The notes: a model not told the origin generated them from the letters alone. DNA of 64,000 bases from Datura wrightii (GCA_035772735.1 JASDFA010000007.1:85645501-85709500); one strand, 5' to 3'; counted from the first letter of the stretch, positions 35,401 through 46,857 are shown. A program made the numbers and translations.

Positions 35401-37300
35401 GCATTAGGTATGGAGGAAAACATTTTCCAGAAAATGTTTTTCAATTTTTTCATGTTCGATTGGTTAAAATTTTCGGAGAACATCTTCTCTAGTAAAATAA
35501 GTTACTTAAAAATGAAGAAAATGTCTTTCCTAGTGGAAGTAGGGAAAATAAGTTCCACAAATGGCATTTCACATTGATTATGTTATCCCCACCCTCCAAC
35601 ACAACTCATCTTCCCCCCACCCTTATAGCCCCCATCCCCACCCACCCCACACTCCTACCTCCACCCCCATCTCCAAAGTACTTGTCTATATTATTAAAAA
35701 TGCTTTTATGATTATATTTTTTATTTACATACCGAACACAAAAAAATAAGTAAGAAATACACTTATTTTTCTGAAAAACATTTTCCATGGGAAATATTTT
35801 CCTTCCTACCGAACACACCCTTAGTGTAAATTACTATCATCAGAGGACCTGGATTATCTTCAGCCTTGTTACTTAAAATCCCAGTAAATGGAATCTGTTT
35901 TTCCATGAATTTTGATGAGCCGCGTCTAGTGGTTTTGCGGTAAATACAACTTCTGACAGTGTTACACCATCCACCACCCTATCACAAGAGGTAGCACTCA
36001 GTTAAGGTTCTGAATCCATAAATGCAATCACTGAGCTGGAAAATAGTGTGTGACGCTAGATGTAGCGCGTACTTAATTCCTCAATTTAGAGAAGCAGGAA
36101 ATTCGGAAACTGAAACGGAGTACAATTCCATAATCATGATCAGAGACTGTCAAAGGTACCGAACTCTTATGTTAAAGACCAACTTGTCCAACAAAATAAT
36201 AACTACACCTCAATTCCATTCAAGATGGGGTCGGCTATATGAGTCCTCATTGTTCATGTTGCTCCATTTAACCTAATCTTAGTCCGATATTATAAAAATA
36301 CTAACTAGTCCGTGACATCTATTGCAACCATGAGCATAGCACCACACTCAAGAATCAATTAAACAAGCTACCAACTAAGCCTGATCTCAAATGAAAAGTC
36401 GTGAACAAATTAATTAAACCAACTCTAATGAATGGTGACATCTAAGACAATTATGTGAGCATTAAAGGAGCAACCTGTAAATGAGGAATTAATCAGCAGA
36501 GCTGTCTAGTATACCTCCAATTGAATGAGCCAACTGTTTGCTCCTGACCCAGAACCAGGATGTATGTGATAACCTGGTAGAGTTCCATCCAGACACACTG
36601 TAAAAACATAAAAGAGGAGGTCAAAAGGAATGGTTTCAAAATCTTAATGACACAACATAATGACAATTGACGAAAGCTAATTAGCATATGAGAGAGAAAA
36701 TTCTATCTTAATCAACCAACTGGACTTATCGTTTTCATTGAGCTAAAAGAAGATCAAAAAAGAAAACTTAACAAGAAATGGGAGAGAGAGGGAGAAAGAG
36801 TAGACAGATGTTAAGAAAGAACCACCGGTGACAGATAAAGATTTAACAATGAATTAATTCATAAGTAAAAGAATAATTAAATAAAGTTATGATGAAAAAA
36901 ACTAAAATGTAGTGCAAGATCTAAACGGGATAGTTGCAACAACATGGAGTGGGAACTAAAAGACTGCCCTTTTGTTCGACAGCAAAAAAGCATACACAAA
37001 TCAAAAGTAAAATTGTCCCAACGCTTGAGGAAAATAGCGAACACTAATGTATTACAAGTTCATAGATACATGAACACAGGCAGCAGTGTGTGTGTGTGTG
37101 TGTGTTTTACCAGCTCGTCTAGCAGCAGCTCCAGGAATGAGGGTAAGACCAATCATAAGAGGAGTGGGACTAAGGGTAGCAGAGGTTCCATAAAAGAATG
37201 GCCCCTCAGTTTTGTTGAAAAAGGAATCTCCAAATTCATAAGAATCTACCCATTTGCTAAGCACCAAAATCCCAACAAAAACCACACTCCAGAACCCCAT
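26385..37300 (-). CDS. PAE: pectin acetylesterase, 12 exons, apparently intact
   Basis: Twelve exons join in frame to 414 codons (413 residues): 37300-37111, 36597-36515, 35978-35849, 35335-35262, 34044-33958, 33882-33758, 33633-33573, 27270-27217, 27132-27055, 26922-26817, 26734-26589, 26492-26385. All introns are GT-AG except intron 9 (GC-AG). The first in-frame ATG after an upstream stop is at 37300. Residues 3-15 are hydrophobic (signal peptide or anchor), fitting secretion to the wall, where the family removes acetyl esters from pectin (CE13 family, related to Notum). Motifs: GGGWC at 92-96, GCSAGG with nucleophile Ser195, Asp291 in NAAYDSWQ, His358 in NSCFAHCQ. Length is normal for plant PAEs. 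Intron 7 (6.3 kb) holds a LINE and a copia element, and intron 3 a MITE. No exon is broken, so I expect a functional gene, though expression is unknown. Confidence 0.93.
27440..28260 (+). pseudogene. RTE-type LINE reverse transcriptase remnant in PAE intron 7
   Basis: The plus strand in shifting frames gives blocks RDQMDLHMVFI, KVLWRCLEA, MLFADDIVLID (catalytic FADD box, near 27837-27870), SKTKTEYLGCKFS and KRRSFKYLGSIIQGN. These are typical of plant RTE-clade non-LTR retrotransposons. Several stops and frameshifts and the missing 5' half show it is dead. It lies antisense to PAE, just left of the copia insertion. Confidence 0.8.
28438..28744 (+). repeat. 5' LTR of the copia element
   Basis: 307 bp, TGTTAGC...TCTGACA. 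It contains two to three AT-rich subrepeats around TAGATATGATAAATTA. It is shorter than the 3' LTR by about one subrepeat unit. Confidence 0.93.
28935..31102 (+). pseudogene. copia gag, protease and integrase
   Basis: ATG at 28935 (MTSHQFESFSVRFTGKNYSS). One base is missing near 29108, moving the frame; the long open part is 29093-31102. It shows a zinc knuckle CYSCKEYGHIASNC (about 29622), a protease block LVDSGASNHMT (about 29929), an integrase zinc region (HKRLGHPNS ... CSTCKLCKS), the integrase core with HSDARG and DDYSRFTW, and QNGVAERKNRHLLD. A TAG at 31100-31102 interrupts the integrase C-terminal part. The lesions are few for an element of this size, so the copy is fairly recent. Confidence 0.92.
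31103..32974 (+). pseudogene. copia reverse transcriptase and RNase H
   Basis: The same frame continues past the TAG to about 31776, where one A is missing in a run of A's. RT resumes in a shifted frame at 31816-32680, with SLYGLKQAPRAW, the catalytic box LLYVDDIIITG (about 32010) and a YLTITRPDISFAV block. RNase H has DSDWAGCPDTR and SSTESEYRAMS. A TAG at 32680 stands in a tryptophan-like position; coding then continues to a TGA near 32974 (HERTKHIEVDCHFIRE, IADVFAKSM). Confidence 0.92.
32984..33332 (+). repeat. 3' LTR of the copia element
   Basis: 349 bp, preceded by the purine tract GAGGGGGGA (32975-32983). It aligns with the 5' LTR apart from an extra copy of the GATATGATAAATTATGAATA subrepeat and scattered substitutions. 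Confidence 0.93.
34575..34740 (-). repeat. possible poly(A)-tailed retroposon fragment in PAE intron 4
   Basis: On the minus strand, a piece ending in TTACATTACCTTATCC is followed by a run of A interrupted by G (plus strand 34575-34600). This looks like the 3' end of a SINE or LINE copy. I see no internal promoter boxes or target duplication. Confidence 0.3.
35395..35823. mobile_element. MITE filling most of PAE intron 3
   Basis: The left end (GTGCATTAGGTATGGAGGAA) and the reverse complement of the right end (GTGTGTTCGGTAGGAAGGAA) are imperfect inverted repeats. Both arms carry AAACATTTTCC/GGAAAATGTTT words. The centre holds a C-rich tract at 35610-35672. No coding capacity. The hAT-like class is inferred from the end sequence; no target duplication was identified. 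Confidence 0.6.
36195..36290 (+). repeat. dispersed retroposon fragment in PAE intron 2
   Basis: CTACACCTCAATTCCATTCA, then AGATGGGGTCGGCTATATGA and CATGTTGCTCCATTTAACC, resemble a very common plant retroposon end associated with RTE-type LINEs. It is only about 100 bp. Confidence 0.5.
37087..37104. repeat. (GT)n microsatellite beside the exon 1 donor
   Basis: Nine GT units on the plus strand (CA on the gene strand) begin six bases into intron 1, directly after the donor GTAAAA. Confidence 0.9.
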
Positions 37301-37428
37301 GAGAACCTCTGCCACAACCCAAATATTACTTAGATAGAGACGAGGCACAAAGAATGAAGAATGGTACTAGTGATAACTACTAGAAATGGGAATCTTTTTT
37401 GTGTCCATAAATGGAGGTGATGTTTTAG

Positions 37429-37435
37429 ATTTATA
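37429..37435 (-). promoter_or_regulatory. candidate TATA box of PAE
   Basis: The minus strand reads CGTATAAATC about 130 bases upstream of the ATG at 37300. This would give a 5' leader of roughly 100 bases. Further upstream (37507-37519) is a run of 13 G on the plus strand. It is a plausible core promoter, judged by position and sequence only. Confidence 0.45.
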
Positions 37436-37599
37436 CGAGAAACAAGGAAGTAACAAAGTTAGATCTCCGACAGAGATTTGTTAAGAGGATGGGGTAAAGC
37501 GGGGAAGGGGGGGGGGGGGAGTGTGTGTGGTGTCTATGCGTAACGAGGAAACCGGGAAATTGCTCCTGCCGGGAAAGTTAATGTATATTTTTATTGGCT

Positions 37600-40500
37600 T
37601 CCTCCCTTTTAAAATAGTTAGTCAATTTAATTAATTTTTAATATTAAAATTTAAATATTAAAAATTTATTTTAAAAAACTATAAAAATTATACTTTTTTT
37701 CATATTTATATAATAAACAATATATCTTTTAAAATTTATATTATTTAACTCTTATAAAGAAAATCGCAGTATCTTCAGAAAAAATCAAAAAAAATAGACA
37801 ATATACTGGACTTCAAAGTGATTTTAGTTGAGCATTTATATAAACCGACTTGCGAATAATAAAGGAAAATGTTCGCTGCCCGGCGCACGCTTAGAATCTT
37901 AACAAAAGTACATGAAAGAATTTGCTGGTGACTAAAGTTTGACAGACGCTTTTGCACTTTGGGTGGTCGGGAAAAATATCGTGCCCGTTCCCATTACCAG
38001 GATTAGTATCACTTCATACACCAGCATTCTAAAAATATTAGTAACTGTTTATACCAAGTGAAATTAGGTATTCAGAAACTAAAATATATAGGTTACTCTA
38101 TTACTATAAATCACAGGTACAAGTTTTTTATATAGTTTATATGTATGTGTATAGTACGTGTTCTTTATATTAATAAAAATAAATTTATAAAAATAGTATA
38201 AATAATATTTAAAAGATGTGTTTGTGTAACAATATAAATTTTAGAAAGAAAATTATGAATTTTAAATTGATAAATAATTATGTTTAAGAGTTTGATCTAG
38301 TCTAGTAGTTTTTTTTTTCAATTTATTCTAATGCTTAGATCAATGAACAAAAACGTCATAGAAATAACATTTGATTGAAAGGTAAAAAAGTTATTTGCTT
38401 TTACATGAGACTTAAATACATGCAGTATATGTATATATAAATATTAATATTTTCTATATATAAATAAGAAAGAATTTAATACATAAAATATAGTTAATTT
38501 TAAAATTTTAAATATTAAAAAAATATACTATTTTGTCAAATATGTACTCTATTTTTGGAAGGGCAAAAAGATAGATTATATTTTGCTACGAGGATTCGTG
38601 CTTTAAATATTTAATAATAACTTAATTATAAACTTTTCATTCTACTTTTTATGGGATGATTTCAGTTCAATTTTTTTCTTTTTCTCTTAATCCATGTGTT
38701 TAGTCAAACATTTCACATAAATTGAAATAGAAAAATAGTGTAGATTTAACTAAAGAGAGTAAATAACAAGAGTTCTTGATTAGTTGAGACAACTTAAAGT
38801 ATGTTATGTTTCTATAAATTTTATTTTGATTATATAATTTTTTTTAAAAGAAGAAGAAGAAGCAGAAGAATAAGAAGGAATTCACGCATTAATACAGAAT
38901 TAAATTACACTCTTTAATTTATTTTTTATATTAAAATATTGTGATGGATAATGAGTTAATTTAATAATAATAGATTGATATATAACTTAACAGAATTGTA
39001 ATTGAAAATCTTAAATGTTAGGACTTTTAATATAGTTCAAATAACAAAAGATTTAGAAAGTAAAATGTTAGTCAATTTTAAAATATTAAATATTAGGAGT
39101 TTTACCTTTTACAAATTAGTAAAGATCTATAATAATTAAATAATAACTAATTAAAAAAATAGTAAACAATAATTTTATCTATTATAGAATCTTATGAAGG
39201 GCAAAAAGTTCAACCAACATTTATAAGGACCTCCGCGCTTATACCTAACCAAAAAATATTTTGTTAAGTAAATAGGAGTAAAATATTATGTATATATTGA
39301 TTATCAGATTAATTGATGAAATCTAAAGAAATCACTAAAGACTGGTCCATCGGAAGATTGTATTGCATCTTCAAATGAAATAAAATTATTTGAAAAAGTA
39401 ACAGTAGAAGAATGACTGTTCATTTCAGAAATATGGTGTTGTCATTGAACCCAACATCAATCTCTTTGTTTACTGATACAAAATTAGGACTAACACTATT
39501 AATGCATCCAATCCGTTTATAATGTAACATATTTTGTCTTGTTGTAAATATTTTTTCACTTTTTCATATATAATTATTAAAAATTTACTTTATGGAAAGA
39601 AGAGATTATTTTTCTTGAATAGATTAAAACTTGTGAATATATAAGTAAATGAAGAATGTCAGTTATAAATAATAAAAAATCTAAATCACATAATATCAAT
39701 ATAAGACTCAATTGAAGAAGATAACATAGTATCAATATTAGACTCAACTAAATGAGACAATCTAAGTTAAATTATTTTGAATATACACAATTTGAGATGA
39801 CATAACAATTACTATTGTGAAGAAGAAGAAGACATACAAGGTTGGAGCTTGAATCAAAGGTATTGATGTAGCAGAGTTGATGAATTAAATTATGTAATTA
39901 TAAATTCTTTTATAAAAGTGAAATTATTTGTAAAATCAAAAAAAATTGAAAATATAAGAAGAAGACATACAAGGTTGGATTGAATCAAAGGTTGGAGATT
40001 GAATCAAAGGTGTTGATGTAGCAGAGTTGATGAATTAATTATGTAATTATAAATTATTTTATAGAAGTGAAAGTATTTGTAAATCAAAAAAATTTGAAAA
40101 TATAAGAATATTAAGACATTACTACTAAAAAGGAAAAAATATTATCAAAAAGAAAAAAAAATTCGTGACTATAAAGAAAATAATTAAAAAGGCAAAAAAA
40201 AAAAGGAACTTCTATAAAAACTTCCTACCATAACAAAAAATTCAAATCCAAAAAGGAAAAAAAATTCTTTTTTAATTTTTTTATATAAAAATTTACACTA
40301 TAAATAAAGTCATGCCACAAGTAGAAAACCTAATATAATAAAATAAGCTAAAAAGAAAAACAAAAAGAAAAAAAGCTCAGTGAAATTTTTTTTATTTTTT
40401 TTAAGATTTTCACAAATAGGGTTATGCCATAAATAAAAAATCTAATATGATAAAATAAAATGATGAAAATAATTAAAATTAATAATTGTATAAAAATAGT

Positions 40501-40849
40501 AAATGACAATTTTATGTATTGCGATGTCTTTTAATGAAGGGCAGATAATTCAATCAATATTTCTAAGTGTCTTCACACTTTTAATATAGTATAAATTACT
40601 AGTTTTATTGTATGTGTTTCATGTGTGTGCCTCATATTAATAAGAATAATTTTTTTAAAATAGCATAAATAATAATTAAAAAATGTGTTTGTGTAACAAA
40701 TATAAGAATTTAGAAAGAAAATTATAAATTTCAAATTGATAAATGATTATGTTTAATTCAATCTAATAGTTCTTTGTTCAGTTTATTCTATTATCTGTTT
40801 TAATGAACAAAAGTATCAAGAAAGAACATTTGATAGTTGAAGTATTCGA
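37600..40849. other. AT-rich intergenic DNA with duplicated segments
   Basis: No gene is recognised. A tandem duplication of about 140 bp (39820-39955 and 39957-40103) shares AAGACATACAAGGTTGGA and GATGTAGCAGAGTTGATGAA. A diverged dispersed repeat of about 240 bp occurs at 38145-38390 and 40610-40840 (GTGTTTGTGTAACAA, TTTAGAAAGAAAATTAT). Another pair lies at 39130-39240 and 40440-40580. Confidence 0.6.
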
Positions 40850-41115
40850 GAGGGTGAAAAAAATCTATCAAGAAACACTTCAGTCAATTCGTTCCAAGAT
40901 GTGATGGATCTGAGAGGCAGCTCCTCCAACCATGTCGCACCCTCCCCCATCAAAGAGAATGGGAAAACCTCAAGCGGATTGACTCTTTGCTGATGTTAGA
41001 TATGTTGAATGGTTGACAAATTTCAATGAAGTTCTGAAGATGCCGATTAGCATCCTCGCTAGCTTATCTTTCAAACAGCCGCCTCATTTGCAAGCAATGT
41101 AGCACGATTCTTGTT
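40850..41115 (-). pseudogene. gag fragment of an Athila-type element
   Basis: The minus strand reads HLQNFIEICQPFNISNISKE, then after a frame change TWLEELPLRSITSWNELTEV and FLDRFFSPSRI. These are characteristic capsid-domain blocks of Athila/Tat gag proteins. The left end runs into repeat DNA at about 40850. No LTR or pol flanks it, so it is an isolated fragment. Confidence 0.75.
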
Positions 41116-41827
41116 ACATGAAATACAACCTTCCCCATCGTGGGTGGTAGGCAAAAATATGCAAATTCCTCTTACTCAGCTTTTCAAATTTTCCCTTGGA
41201 AACTTCTCTGGTGCATTTGTTCTACATCTGGACTATTTCAAAATATAGCTTTAGCTTATCAAATACTAAAAAATAAATAAGAAACTCATCACTTATTTTT
41301 TAGAAAGACGTGGCATCTTCCTTCGTATCAAACACACCCTAAAAGTGTTAAACTGCTACAAGTATTTGAGAATATATGAATTCTGGCGTGAGCATGGGAT
41401 ACCAGATATATTTAATCAGACTCTTAGAATTAAATTCTTGATTTCTTTGAAAGGTGAAAAAATCGTTCGCTTTTACGTGACCACTTAAATGCATGCATTA
41501 TATGTATATTTCATGTTAATTATTACAAAATTTCTATTACTGCACTATTAATAGATTAATATTAATGTGAATATTAGCATTACAAAGACACATTATAATA
41601 CAAAGTTATATAGTGGAATAAAACATATAATATAAGTTATTAGTTTAAAGAATTAGTAGTTATGAAATCATATTGTGAGTTACAGCTGATTTGTTTTGGC
41701 ACTAATCATATCACAAACACATCTAATTATTTGTAATTGGTTGTCCCAACTAATAAAAACTTATTAAAATTAGTGAAAACAATCACTAATGCTTGAATTA
41801 GGGTAAATTAGTGAAAACAATCACTAT

Positions 41828-41905
41828 ATCACACTCCTTAGGGGGCGATCCTTCTCCGAACCCTGTTAACCGGGATGCTTTGTGCACCGGACTGCCCTTT
41901 TTCTA
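41828..41905 (-). repeat. truncated SINE
   Basis: On the minus strand, AAAGGGCAGTCCGGTGCACA, then AAGCATCCCGGTTAACAGGGTTCGGAGAAGGATCG (split here for length), matches the start of a very common Solanaceae tRNA-derived SINE type. It breaks off after GGAGTGTGATATAG, so the 3' half is missing. Confidence 0.55.
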
Positions 41906-42173
41906 AATTGTATTTTCAAAAGTCCAAAACATAAAGATTGATTTGCATTATAAGTACAATTTTCTTTAGCATGTAATTATTTCTTAAAAGATAAATTTTA
42001 GTTGCTTTTAAATTTATAAATATTACAACATTTTTTATATAGTTCAAATAAGAAAGGATTTACTACATAAAATTTAGTTAATTTAAAATTTCAAGTATTA
42101 AAAAATTATTAAATAACTATTTTATCAAGTGTGACCTCTATTTTATAAAAGATAAAAAGGTAAATGATATCTC

Positions 42174-44302
42174 TGTTATACCCTGGGAACCCAAGGATCA
42201 GACCCGGGAGTCAAACGGAGAAGAATCTGGAAAATAATGCAGTAGTGCAGGACGAGTCATTAGACGACTCGCGAGGAGACCCCATAAGTCGTCAGGTGGC
42301 TCGTGGGAAGGTTGGACTGAGTTGAGGAGTTGAGGTCCCCACGGGCGTGGGAACGACTCATGGTCAACTATCACGAGTCGTCAGGTCCACTGTGGGGTAA
42401 GGTTGAGGATTTAATAGGAGGTCTGGTAGTGTACCTAATGGATGGCACCCCACGAGTTGTGGTCAGTCCCAACGACTCGTGAGATGGGTCGTGAACAAGC
42501 CAGGAAATTTTAACTGAGGCTGGGGCGGTATACTTGACGGGCGACACGACGATTCATTGCCCGTCCTGACGCGTTGTCAGGTCACCCGTTAGGGTCACCT
42601 GGCAGTTAATTCCTGCGAATTAGTAAGGGCCTTCTCGTAATTTTTTAAATTCCTAGGGCATAAACTATGTCGTTTTGAGGTTGGGATAGGGTCTTTTAAG
42701 GGGAGATAATCCATGTTAAGTCTCATTTGATGCATGTAAGAGTAGAGAGAGAAGTGGAAAGGGATTCTAGTGTTCCTCTTCAAATCCTCCAAGTTTCTAT
42801 CTTGGGCTTTCCAGGAAAGTTAAGAATCAAGTGTTTCCAGGTATATGGGATTTTAATGGGTGGTTTATTCCCTACCCATGCCCAATTCTTCCCAATTTCT
42901 ATGTTTAAAGTTGCTAAATCTTTATGGGTCTTAACCCAAATGCATGATTCCTCAAAAATTGATATGAGCTTGTTTTGGTATGTCTAAATTACGGGTTTCG
43001 AATTATTGGGTTGTTTTCACTTGTTTTATTCAATATTTGATGATCTAATCCTTAAAAGCATAGGTGCCAAAATCATGAGGATTTTAGTGAATTTCATGGT
43101 TATGGTGATTCCTCAAGCATGATATGAATTTTTGAATTTTAAGCATGTCTTCAATCTTCCATGTTATTATGATCATGTTTTCTATAAATTAAGAATTTCA
43201 AGTATGTTGATAATATGGGCAATGCCCACATGTTGCTTATGATTCATGAACTATGATTTTGGCCGACCCACGTGCCCGATTTCATGGCTAGTATTACGAA
43301 TTTTTAAGCATGTTATGATTATTACGATTTAACTAGCCGTGCTTGTCATGTACGAATTTCTATGAGCACGTTTCATATTTTGGGAGTAGTACTTAACATC
43401 GAGTAGGTTCGAGGCCCAGGTTACGCCCCTTATCTTAGAACTACGTGCCACCGTAGGATATGTTTGGGACCTCCTCAGTGACTGTCCCCTATCCCTACGG
43501 GGTCTTCATGAGTGATATCACTCCCTTCATGGTTCTACCCTTGTCAAGGTATGAGTGACCTCCTTACTAGGCTTACAGGTCAGGCTCCATGTGTGCTCAT
43601 ATGGGGTATGTCGGTTATAGAAATCTCCCACTGTTCCTCATCGTTTTAATGCGTGTATAATTATATTATTTGGCTCAAGTCATGTTTTATGAAATATTTT
43701 TCTCTCATGTTGTGACTATGACAGGTTTACAAATGCTTTTGGAAAACCTTAAGCCTTACGATATATTTATGTTTTTAGTCTTTATGATCACGATGTTCCA
43801 CTCCTATAACTCTTGTGTTTTTAAGTATTATTTTACTTACCTTGCATACTCGGTACATTTCAAGTACTGACCCGCATATTTTCTATGTTGTATTGTTTCA
43901 TGATACAGGATCCGGATCTCAGGGTCAACATCGCTCCTAGCTTGCACCCAGTTCTGCTCTCAGTTCCCATTGGTAAATCCTCATGATTCGAGGGCTTTAT
44001 GTTCAGATCTTGATTAACTTTTGTTTTAGAATGTTAGGGTTAGTTGAGGTCTTGTCCCTTCAACCCATCTATTATGACTAGAGGCTTTTCAGACTATTTG
44101 TAGTATTCAGCTGTTACGTTTGGATCATGTATTGTTGCTTCTTATATTTCATGTCACAGTTTCTTTCAGACATGATTTTTAAGCTAATTCTTCCACCTTA
44201 TGTGAATGGTTTAGATATATTCTCATGCCATGGGTTGACTTAGGGTCTCTCGGGGCTCCTTGTCCCGTGTTTACGATCCGGGTGTACTCTCGGGTCGTGA
44301 TA
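42174..44302 (+). repeat. 5' LTR of element 2
   Basis: It begins TGTTATACCC and ends GGGTCGTGATA, where related LTRs end in ACA. Length is 2129 bp. Its first 450 bases contain several ACGACTCGT/ACGAGTCGT words (42250-42580). Confidence 0.88.
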
Positions 44303-44306
44303 AAGT

Positions 44307-44318
44307 TGGTATCAAAGC
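44307..44318 (+). other. primer-binding site for tRNA-iMet (element 2)
   Basis: TGGTATCAAAGC begins four bases after the LTR end. It differs by one base from the TGGTATCAGAGC of elements 1 and 3. Confidence 0.88.
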
Positions 44319-44374
44319 CATAGATTTAGGTGTGTCCTAGGGAGTCTGAAGGCCGCGTTAAGTAGAGTCTTTTT

Positions 44375-44402
44375 CATGGGTGTGAAGCGCGCCACACTTA
44401 TG
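44375..44402 (+). promoter_or_regulatory. conserved leader hairpin with GCGCGC loop (element 2 copy)
   Basis: The 28 bases are identical to those at 12548-12575 and 49200-49227, and start 56 nt after the primer site. The flanking leader (GTTAAGTAGAGTCTTTTT) is also shared with element 3. A function in RNA dimerisation or packaging is inferred. Confidence 0.6.
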
Positions 44403-44513
44403 ACGAAGAGACTACTAAACGTTTTAGGAAATATTCCCTTCTTTCATGATCTAAGTCGTGCGATGAAAAGTCTCTCCACCCTTCTAATTCGTGCTATTCG
44501 CGATTGCAAAGTT

Positions 44514-45750
44514 ATGGCCCCCAGAAGAATGAACAGAAGGAGGAACAGAAATGATGAAGGCCACAGAGGTGGCAATGATCATGGGCTTCAACAAGCCCCA
44601 CCTATACAGGAGCCCCAGGCAGCAGAGCCAGCTGCCCACGCTGAGTTTTGGGTGGCTATTCAGATGTTGGCGCAACCTTGACAACTCAGGTCAACCAGCA
44701 GGCTGTTGCGCATGTCCCACATAATGACAATACAGCGGCAGCTCGGATTAGAGACTTCTTAAGGATGAACCCTCCCGAGTTCACGGGATCAAAGGTTGAT
44801 GAGGATCCACACGAGTTCATTGAAGGGTTCTTGAAGGTCACTCAGGTGATGAGAGTGACAAATGAGGAGCGTGTTGACTTGGCCTCTTATCAGCTAAAGG
44901 AGGTCGCTTATATTTGGTACAAGCAATGGAAGGACAACAGGGCAGCGGGAGTGGGCCCTATTAGCTGGGATGAGTTCCACATGGCCTTTCTCGATAGGTT
45001 CTTCCCTCGGGAGATGAGGGAATTGAAAGCAGCTGAGTTTGTTAACCGCAAACAAGGAAAGATGACAGTTTTAGAATATTCACTTGAGTTCACTCGCCTG
45101 TCAAAGTATGCCCCGAGTTAGTGATGGACCAGAGGGTGCGAGTGAGCTGATTCGTGCAAGGAGTAGCCGAGTATCTGGACAAGGACTGCAGAATAGCCAC
45201 GCTTCATCAGGATATGGACTATCCCCGGATAGTCCTTTATGCCGAGCAGATGGAGGCGACTCATATGAGGCAGAGAGAGGCCAAGAGGGCCAGAACTGAC
45301 AGCTATAGGTTCTCTCAGCCGAGACCAGGAGGTGGGTCTCACCAGCAGTCCTAACACAGGTCTGTTACACCAGCACCATCTTCAGCCAGTACCTTATCCA
45401 GGCCTCGAGACGATCAGGGGAGCAGGGCCTCAGGTTTGAGGGGTCAGAGCAGCATGTGCACAGAGCGCACTTTCCCATTTTGTGCTAATTGTGGCAAGAA
45501 TCACCCAGTGAGGTGCTTGGTGGGCTCATATGCATGTTTCGGGTGTGGAAAACCCAGACACAGGCTTAGGAATTGCCCCGCAGCCAGATCAGGGGGTGGT
45601 GGAGCCCGCACTCCAGCAGTTAGTTCAGCCGCTCTAGTGGCACGTCCTACTAGTAAGGTGCTTCGACTAGTTCAGCTGGCGGCCAGCGCCAGAATCGATT
45701 TTTTGCACTTGGCTCTCGACAGGAGCAGGAGACTTCCCCCGATGTGATTA
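44514..45750 (+). pseudogene. gag of element 2
   Basis: ATG at 44514 (MAPRRMNRRRNRND). One frame break lies near 44680, after which the capsid part is open to 45119 (VDEDPHEFIEGFLKVTQVM, IWYKQWKDNRAAG, FLDRFFPREMRELKAAEF). It stops at TAG 45119-45121 and continues with further breaks. The zinc knuckle CFGCGKPRHRLRNC at about 45535-45576 is intact. It is less decayed than element 1. Confidence 0.88.
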
Positions 45751-46857
45751 CAAACATGTTGTGAGTCTTTCATATTGATGCTTATGCTTTGTTAGATCCG
45801 GGTGCTACACTGTCTTTTGTGACACCTTACATTACTAGTAACTTTGGAGTCAGTCTTGAAATTTTGTCAGAATCGTTCTCTATATCTACCCCTGTTGGTG
45901 ATTTGGTCATAGCTATACGAGTATATAGAGAATGCCCGATCACTGTGTTGTATAAATTTACCTCAGCAGACTTAGTAGAATTGGCTATGACTGATTTTGA
46001 TATTATTCTTGGCATGGATTGATTGTTTGCATGTTATGCTTCGATTAATTGTAGGACCCGTACGATGGAATTTCATTTTTCGGGTGAGTCACTGTTGGAG
46101 TGGAAGGGTAGTTCGGGGGTACCAGCAGGTGGATGTATCTCCTATCTCAAGGCCAGGAAAATGATTTCTAAGGGTTGTACTTACCATTTGGTTTAGGGTT
46201 AAGGATGCCACATTCGAGACCCCGACCATTTAGTCAGTCCCCGTGGTATGTGAGTATCCCGAGGTATTTCTAGATGTCCTACCAGGTGTTCCTCCCGAGA
46301 GGGAGATTGATTTTGAGATTGATCTTTTACCCGACACACAGCACATATTGATTCCTCCCTACCAAATGGCCCTAGCCGAGCTAAAAGAGTTAAAGGAGCA
46401 GTTGAAGGATTTGCTGGATAAAGGTTTCATTAGACCAAGTAAGTCTCCATGGGGTGCCCCAGTGCTGTTCGTCCGAAAGAAAGATGGTTCTCTTCGGATG
46501 TGTATTGACTATAGGTAGTTGAACAAGGTCACTGCCAAGAATAGATACCCTTTACCCAAGATTGATGACCTATTTGATCAGCTTCAGGGTGCCAAATGCT
46601 TCTCCAAGATAGATCTTAGGTCCGGGTATCACCAGCTCAGGGTTCGGGAGAGCGACATCCTGAAGACTGCTTTCAGGACTCGGAATGACCATTATGAATT
46701 TGTTGTTATGTGTTTTGGACTAACCAATGCCCCTGCAGCTTTTATGGATCTGATGAACAAGATATTCAAGGCATATCTAGACATGTTCGTGATCGTGTTC
46801 ATTGATGACATATTGGTATACTCCAGGAGCGAGGAGGAGCATGCCGCACACCTGAGG
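45751..46857 (+). pseudogene. protease and 5' part of RT of element 2
   Basis: The protease block LLDPGATLSFVTPYI (about 45789-45835) keeps the DxGA-type motif. The frame ends at a TGA (46020-46022) in a Trp position. RT from about 46243 is open to a TAG at 46516-46518 after CIDYR, then open to 46857 with KIDLRSGYHQLRVRESD and the catalytic FIDDILVYS (about 46800). It is cut by element 3 just after EEHAAHLR. Confidence 0.88.

Larger units (their letters stand above)
42174..46857 (+). mobile_element. element 2: 5' part of a Tekay/Del-type chromovirus
   Basis: 5' LTR, primer site, leader hairpin, gag, protease and the first part of RT are present. At 46857 the RT frame is interrupted by the 5' LTR of element 3, inserted in the same orientation. 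The remainder should lie to the right of the whole nested stack, outside the window. The candidate duplicated target of the insertion is TGAGG (46853-46857). Confidence 0.9.

Noticed and set aside
35606..35818. Minus-strand Gly-rich open frame in PAE intron 3
   Set aside because: It is the complement of the C-rich centre of a MITE and has no coding features.
37301..37348. Upstream extension of PAE by 16 residues
   Set aside because: The upstream codon is GTG, not ATG; the first ATG after the in-frame stop is at 37300 and directly precedes the hydrophobic segment.
44376..44513. Open frame upstream of element 2 gag, starting inside the hairpin
   Set aside because: The gag start at 44514 aligns with those of elements 1 and 3; the upstream part is leader RNA and its frame is not kept in the others.
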